From Rhodoferax_B sp049316285 (GTDB lineage Bacteria; Pseudomonadota; Gammaproteobacteria; Burkholderiales; Burkholderiaceae_C), in contig NZ_JBMOXA010000011.1 of assembly GCF_049316285.1 (NCBI RefSeq), positions 1-64,000 on the forward strand: a stretch of DNA of 64,000 nt. The letters are read 5' to 3'. A program made the translations under genes and the position numbers. Of this stretch, positions 59,414 to 64,000 are shown piece by piece (position 1 is the stretch's first letter; the number at the start of each line of letters is the position of its first letter). Below the pieces are notes generated by a model, which saw only the letters and a program-made list of their open reading frames with translations, made no database searches and was not told where the DNA came from.

Positions 59414-61753
59414 GTGCAAGTATTCAAGAAGAAAAATGGCGTTTATGCGGTTTCAATGGCGATTGTCGGCGCTACGTTCATGACAGCCTGCGGCGGAGGT
59501 GGGGGAGAAGGAATCGCGTCCGGTGTCGTTGCAGGATACGTAGATCCAGCCAAGCTGGATGGCCAATCACTGTATGCCAGCGGAGATATGGCTTCCGTAT
59601 CAGCGCAGATCGTCGCCGACAGCCAGACGCACGTGACCGGCAAGCTAATTCTCAAGGTAGGAGATCTGAGCTTCAAGGATCTCAATGGCAATGGCATCAT
59701 TGATCCGTATGAGGACTATCGCAAGTCCGTCAACGAACGCACGGAGGACCTGCTGGCGCGCATGAGCGTCGATCAGAAGGTCGGCCTGATGGCGGTGGAC
59801 AATGGCTACATGCGTGCGGGCACGGGACCCGCTGCGGTTTGCCCGACCTCAACCCCCATGCTTGGCAATCGCGATCTGGTCTGTGAAACAGGCTTCGCGC
59901 TGTATGGCGGATTGGCGGTTGGCGTGGCGACCTCTACTCTCATCAATGAATACAACACCCGATACATCGTGACGCGCGATGCGAGCCCCGCGCCAGGCAC
60001 GATGGCACGCTGGTCGAACCAGGTGCAGGAGATCGCCGAAGCGTCGGCACTGGGTATTCCGGTTGTGATCATCTCCAACCCGCGTGACCATGCGGCCGCC
60101 GGTCTAGGCTTTTCAGAATCATCCGGCAACTGGCCGGGTACGCTGGGTATGGCCGCTGCGGCATTGGGCGATAAGACGGCTAACGGCCAGCAAGACCTGA
60201 TCCGCAATTTCGCCAAACTGACCGTGAATGAGTGGGTGGCCGGCGGGATGCGCAAGGGCTACATGTACCAAGCAGACCTGGCGACGGAGCCTCGCTGGAC
60301 ACGCGTTAACGGAACCTTTGGTGATGATCCTGATTTCGTCTCCGAAATCCAGACCCAGCTCATCGAGGGCTTCCAGTCGCCGATCAAGGTCTCGTCGGGC
60401 AAGATAACGGCGCGCATGGGCGTCGCGATGACAACCAAACACTTCCCCGGCAATGGCATTGCTCCCAACGGTATCGACTCTCACGGCAAGGAGGGGATGT
60501 ACGCCGTCTATTCGTCTCCCAAGAGCCTGGGTTATCACCTGAAACCTTTCCAGTCAGCCGTGGATGCAGGTACCAGTGCGATCATGGCCTACTATCAGGT
60601 TCCCAGAAATGCTGGGTCGGTGGAGCAACTACCCAAGGATTTCTGGTACTCGCCGACACAGCAGTTTGAAGAGGTCGGCGCTGGTTTCAACGACAAGTTG
60701 TTAGCCTACCTGCGCAAGGGTATGGGTTTTAACGGTGTTATCAACACCGATAGCCGCATCATGCTCGATGAAGGCGAGCCATTTGGTACTGAAACACTGA
60801 CCTCTATTCAGCGTGAAGCGAAAGCGATCAATGCTGGCGTTAATCTGGTTTCGGTTGGTACCGGCGAGTACCGCAACGGCGTGTTTGAGGCCGTCGCACA
60901 CAAAGACATCCGCGCCGCGCTTGACCAAGGGCTGGTCAGCATCGACCAGATCAATGATTCCACGCGCCGCCTGCTCAAGGAGATGTTCCGCCTGGGCCTG
61001 TTCGAAGCGCGCTATGTAGACGAAGCCTATGCCACTTCGGTCGCCAATGCAGATGCAGCCAAGGCGCTTGAGGCCCAGCACAAGTCCGTGGTGCTACTGA
61101 AGAACACTGGCGTGCTGCCGCTCAAGAATGCGGATGCTGGAGTCAAGATCTACGCCGAGGGCTTTGCAAAAGGCGCTGCGAAAAGCTCGCTGACGACGAG
61201 CTTGATAGCCAAGCTGCGAGCCGTCTATCCAAATGCCACTTTCGTGAATGACTATGCGCAAGCGACTGTCGCATTCCTGATGGTCACGCCCACCAATACC
61301 ACTCTATGCAGTAACGCCAGCTCGCCGTCCTATGTTGCATGCGCGGAGCCGCCATCTCCGCTGGCGAGCGGACTGACTCGCTCGCACCAGGAAATCGGCA
61401 TCAACGACTTTACGATTGACGAGGGCGGGCTGGCGCGAATCAAGACGATCCAGGCGAACACCAAGTCGGTGATGATGATCAATATGGGCAACCCGTTCCT
61501 GCTCGACGGGATCGAGCCGAACGCCTCGGCGGTCGTGGCGACTTATGACATCACAGTCGACGCCTTGCTCGACGTGATCAAGGGAAACTTCAACCCCACC
61601 GGCAGATTGCCAATGTCGATTCCGGCCGGGCAGAGTGCCCTGACCAAAAACGCGTCAGACCTGCCGGGTCACTACGAAAACTTCGCCTATGCCTACAAAG
61701 ATGCACAAGGCAGCGAGTACAAATTCGGATTCGGGTTGAGCTACGGCAAGTAA
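59414..61753 (+). CDS. Glycoside hydrolase family 3 lipoprotein (beta-glucosidase type)
   Basis: 779 residues from GTG 59414, selected because GGAGGAG is ideally placed and the product then begins with a lipoprotein signal (AIVGATFMTAC, followed by a Gly-rich linker). The GH3 N-domain shows EIAEASALGIPVVIISNPRD, KHFPGNGIAPNGIDSHG and the nucleophile region GFNGVINTDSRIM (Asp). The C-domain includes SVVLLKNTGVLPLKN and NPTGRLPMSIP. It cleaves beta-linked glucose or xylose units at the cell envelope. It ends at a strong terminator. A calcium-binding-like stretch DLNGNGIIDPYEDYR lies near residue 95. Confidence 0.92.
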   Translation: MQVFKKKNGVYAVSMAIVGATFMTACGGGGGEGIASGVVAGYVDPAKLDGQSLYASGDMASVSAQIVADSQTHVTGKLILKVGDLSFKDLNGNGIIDPYEDYRKSVNERTEDLLARMSVDQKVGLMAVDNGYMRAGTGPAAVCPTSTPMLGNRDLVCETGFALYGGLAVGVATSTLINEYNTRYIVTRDASPAPGTMARWSNQVQEIAEASALGIPVVIISNPRDHAAAGLGFSESSGNWPGTLGMAAAALGDKTANGQQDLIRNFAKLTVNEWVAGGMRKGYMYQADLATEPRWTRVNGTFGDDPDFVSEIQTQLIEGFQSPIKVSSGKITARMGVAMTTKHFPGNGIAPNGIDSHGKEGMYAVYSSPKSLGYHLKPFQSAVDAGTSAIMAYYQVPRNAGSVEQLPKDFWYSPTQQFEEVGAGFNDKLLAYLRKGMGFNGVINTDSRIMLDEGEPFGTETLTSIQREAKAINAGVNLVSVGTGEYRNGVFEAVAHKDIRAALDQGLVSIDQINDSTRRLLKEMFRLGLFEARYVDEAYATSVANADAAKALEAQHKSVVLLKNTGVLPLKNADAGVKIYAEGFAKGAAKSSLTTSLIAKLRAVYPNATFVNDYAQATVAFLMVTPTNTTLCSNASSPSYVACAEPPSPLASGLTRSHQEIGINDFTIDEGGLARIKTIQANTKSVMMINMGNPFLLDGIEPNASAVVATYDITVDALLDVIKGNFNPTGRLPMSIPAGQSALTKNASDLPGHYENFAYAYKDAQGSEYKFGFGLSYGK

Positions 61754-61786
61754 GATCCCGCCTGGGACGGAAGCATTGTGAGGGCC

Positions 61787-61820
61787 TCGGTCGCGCAGCA
61801 AGCGCGCGACCGATCCTTTT
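61787..61820 (+). terminator. Rho-independent terminator after GH3
   Basis: TCGGTCGCGC (61787-61796) pairs perfectly with GCGCGACCGA (61804-61813), followed by TCCTTTT. It lies 34 bp after the GH3 stop. Confidence 0.85.
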
Positions 61821-61945
61821 CTCGAAGGCACGCCGTACGGCACTAACTTGGTTTAGCTTAGAGACATCGACATAAGCCTGTCGCCCTTAACCTCTCCATG
61901 TGAGCGGTTGACGTTGCTGCTAGTTTGTCGATTGGTGACGCGGCA

Positions 61946-62710
61946 TCAGGTCGCCATGAAGCACGTCACGCCTGCATCGGCCAATAGTCTCTCATAGTTA
62001 GCTGGGGGCGGCTTGTCAGTGTAGAGCCGGTCAATGTGCTCAAGGCGCGCTAGCTCCACCATAGCTGGTCGACCAAACTTACTGTGGTCTGCTGCCAACC
62101 AGACCTCTCGCGAGTGCTCGATGATGGCCCGTGCGACAGTGACTTCGCGGTAGTCAAAATCGCGCAAAGTGCCATCAGACTCGATCGACGAAATGCCAAT
62201 GAGGCCGATGTCGACTTTGAACTGCGCAATGAAGTCGACCGTGGCCTCACCCACGATGCCACGGTCACGTGCGCGCAACACACCGCCCGCGACGATGATT
62301 TCGCAGTCGGGGTTGTCGCAGAGGATTGCGGCGACGTTCAGGTTGTTGGTGATGACTCGCAGGCCCTTGTGGCGCAACAGTTCACGCGCCACCGCTTCCG
62401 TCGTGGTGCCGATGTCCAGGATCAACGAACACCCATGCGGAACATCCTGCGCAATCCTGCGGGCGATGCGTTGCTTCGCCTGCGCGTTGAGCTGATGGCG
62501 CAACTGGTAGGTGATGTTCTCGGTGGTTGAAGTTGGTACGCGGACGCCACCGTGGAAGCGATCAAGGTGGCCGTTCTCAGATAACAGTTTTACGTCGCGT
62601 CGAACGGTCTGCAATGTGACGCCCAGTCGGTCAGCTAGGTCTTCCACCATGACCGATCCCTGCGCACGCACTTCATCAAGCAGCTCGGACTGTCGCGGGT
62701 TCAATGTCAT
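61946..62710 (-). CDS. DeoR-family transcriptional regulator
   Basis: 254 residues from ATG 62710; a longer frame exists but the first 61 residues are not DeoR-like. The HTH lies at 5-57 (RQSELLDEVRAQGSVMVEDL and RLGVTLQTVRRDVKLL, then GGV). The sensor domain has the phosphosugar-isomerase pattern (LILDIGTTTEAVARELL, LRVITNNLNVAAIL, IVGEATVDFI and WLAADHSKFGRPA). DeoR regulators sense phosphorylated sugars. It is divergent from the esterase gene, whose promoter holds GATAAC/GATCA repeats. Confidence 0.9.
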   Translation of the reverse strand: MTLNPRQSELLDEVRAQGSVMVEDLADRLGVTLQTVRRDVKLLSENGHLDRFHGGVRVPTSTTENITYQLRHQLNAQAKQRIARRIAQDVPHGCSLILDIGTTTEAVARELLRHKGLRVITNNLNVAAILCDNPDCEIIVAGGVLRARDRGIVGEATVDFIAQFKVDIGLIGISSIESDGTLRDFDYREVTVARAIIEHSREVWLAADHSKFGRPAMVELARLEHIDRLYTDKPPPANYERLLADAGVTCFMAT

Positions 62711-62804
62711 GGGTGTGAAGCGTACTGTCCTACAAGGGTAAACCGCGAGAGGGCATACCCGGTGTTGTCGGAACACAAGGTGCCAGTACATTGCATCGAA
62801 ACGC

Positions 62805-62848
62805 GCGATAACGATAACAAATGATCTGAAACGATCAAAAACAATCAA
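62805..62848. promoter_or_regulatory. Candidate DeoR operator repeats
   Basis: AT-rich DNA between the DeoR and esterase genes with repeated short words: CGATAACGATAACAAATGAT, then AACGATCA and AACAATCA, spaced about one helical turn. Such tandem ACGATAA-like words are usual for DeoR-family sites. Binding is inferred. Confidence 0.4.
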
Positions 62849-62945
62849 GCCTAGAACGTCGCAGCGCGCTTTTCGAGAGAACTCTTGAATCACTGGTCAG
62901 GTTGTACGACCAGGGCACATCGTCCAAACCAAGAAAGGGACTTCA

Positions 62946-64000
62946 ATGAAACGAGCTTTTGCATCGATGGCGCTCAGTGCGCTGTTAGTCGGGTCTAGTG
63001 TGAACGCCTACGCGGCGACACCCGGATACACGCCGGGCGTCACCGTGACCGCTAACGAAAACTCCAAAACCGGATACACCGCGACGTTCGTCTACCGGGC
63101 CGACCCGACCGTGACGAGAGTCATGCTGTACAGCGACACCTTCATGCTGTGGGACGAGCAAGCCCCGCAGTACACCGGTGGCAGCAACGGCATGAACTTG
63201 AACAATCTGTCGCCTGATTTCAAGGCCGCGTATGGACATCTCCCCGGAGACTACAAGACGACCTACTGGCCAGGCGGCGGATCGGGAAGCTCCCGGTATG
63301 CCGTCGAGTTGACCAAGGTCGCGGGCACTGAGGACTGGGTCACCACCGCAGATTTGTCGAGCGGTGCGTTCGTTTACAACTTCGAGATCACCAAGAACGG
63401 CATCACGACAGCGCGGCTCGATGATCCTGCCAACCCGGCGCTCGTGAACACCGCGACCGGCCTGCGCAGTCTGTCCAGTCTGGTTTATGTGCCCTATAAC
63501 GCCGCCAAGCAAGGTACGGGCGAGTACCGTGACCGTAGCCTCGAACTGCCCCGTACGGATGGGAAGACGGGGGTTGTGCAGACCATCACCTACCCCGCCT
63601 CGAATGGCACGGACCGTGGGATGACGGTCTATTTGCCCTACGGCTATGACGCAAAGCGTGCCACACCGTACAACGTGCTGTACATCAACATGGGCAACTC
63701 GGGTGACCAGTTCGGCAACGAGATGCGTTGGATGAACGAAGGTGCACTGCCCAAAATCGTGGATAACCTGGTTCAACAGGGACACGAGCCGTTTGTAGCG
63801 GTGTCGGTGAACTACCAGGACTGGGGTCACAGCTTTGCGCGGATCGAGCCCGACGTGCTCAACTACATCCTGCCGTTCATCGAATCGCGTTACAACGTGT
63901 CGAAGAACCGTGCCGGACGCGGCTATGCCGGCCTGAGTGCCGGTGCCGGTACCACGGCGAACTTCTACCTCAACCACCCAGACGTTTTCTCGCAATTCGG
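62946..64000 (+). CDS. Secreted esterase (feruloyl/esterase D type), 3' end outside window
   Basis: About 351 codons are visible. The signal peptide is MKRAFASMALSALLVGSSVN, cleaved after AYA. An N-terminal beta-sandwich (about 30-160) resembles the E-set module of carbohydrate esterases. The alpha/beta-hydrolase part starts at about 205 (GMTVYLPYGYDAKRATPYNV) and contains the nucleophile elbow GLSAG (GYAGLSAGAGTTANFYL). Such enzymes remove feruloyl or acetyl groups from plant polysaccharide. With the GH3 enzyme and GPH symporter it suggests plant-glycan use. AAAGGG precedes the start. Confidence 0.85.
   Translation, partial: MKRAFASMALSALLVGSSVNAYAATPGYTPGVTVTANENSKTGYTATFVYRADPTVTRVMLYSDTFMLWDEQAPQYTGGSNGMNLNNLSPDFKAAYGHLPGDYKTTYWPGGGSGSSRYAVELTKVAGTEDWVTTADLSSGAFVYNFEITKNGITTARLDDPANPALVNTATGLRSLSSLVYVPYNAAKQGTGEYRDRSLELPRTDGKTGVVQTITYPASNGTDRGMTVYLPYGYDAKRATPYNVLYINMGNSGDQFGNEMRWMNEGALPKIVDNLVQQGHEPFVAVSVNYQDWGHSFARIEPDVLNYILPFIESRYNVSKNRAGRGYAGLSAGAGTTANFYLNHPDVFSQF

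Noticed and set aside
1..64000. CRISPR array, tRNA or rRNA genes
   Set aside because: No regularly spaced repeats beyond the transposon-end motifs and no cloverleaf or rRNA segments were recognised. The Tn7-like element is therefore not a CRISPR-associated type as far as can be seen.

Overview
The window looks like a chromosome segment of a high-GC betaproteobacterium, most likely Burkholderiales/Comamonadaceae. This is inferred from codon and base use, gene families and gene order; no rRNA or other species marker is present.

Left chromosomal part (1-14719). First comes a sugar-acid catabolic cluster: UxaA-type dehydratase, FCD-GntR regulator, two short-chain dehydrogenases and an FAH-family hydrolase. 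It fits a non-phosphorylative 'diketo-hydrolase' route of the L-fuconate type, but the substrate is not proven. A TetR-led beta-oxidation operon follows (acyl-CoA dehydrogenase, DUF2147 protein, 3-hydroxyacyl-CoA dehydrogenase/enoyl-CoA hydratase fusion, thiolase, thioesterase, enoyl-CoA hydratase). Then come a VOC protein, a 33-codon membrane peptide and a gph-like HAD phosphatase gene.

Central part (14725-56071). This is a 41,347-bp Tn7-like transposon whose ends can be read directly. The terminal inverted repeats match at 22 of 26 bases, begin TGGT and end ACCA, carry internal AGTTCTGAA repeats, and are flanked by a 5-bp target duplication GGTCT. It encodes TnsA, TnsB (DDE with 35-residue D-E spacing), TnsC and two divergently transcribed TniQ-family proteins. 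It sits in the 5' end of gph and supplies that gene's present start codon. The cargo has a stress and signalling flavour: a KaiC-like ATPase with a diguanylate cyclase, two Crp/Fnr-like regulators, a zinc alcohol dehydrogenase and a universal stress protein, most of them behind a shared promoter motif; a three-gene array of STAND (wHTH-NB-ARC-TPR) ATPases behind a perfect 20-bp palindrome; an MFS transporter, a LuxR regulator, a phospholipase D lipoprotein and YceI; a chloroperoxidase-like hydrolase, isochorismatase, DoxX, XapX and amidohydrolase operon containing a catalase with its core deleted; and a set of HTH/antitoxin genes, two of them broken, plus HU. Unrecognised AT-rich genes lie between tnsD and the right end.

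Right part (56077-64000). Directly after the right target duplication lies a second, 97.8% identical copy of the left end (56077-56295), in the same orientation. This suggests a second element was inserted at the same site, forming a tandem array. Its cargo would be what follows: a GPH-family sugar symporter, an IS630 relic, LysR, a GH3 glycosidase lipoprotein, a DeoR regulator and a secreted esterase cut by the window edge. No matching right end for this second copy is visible here.
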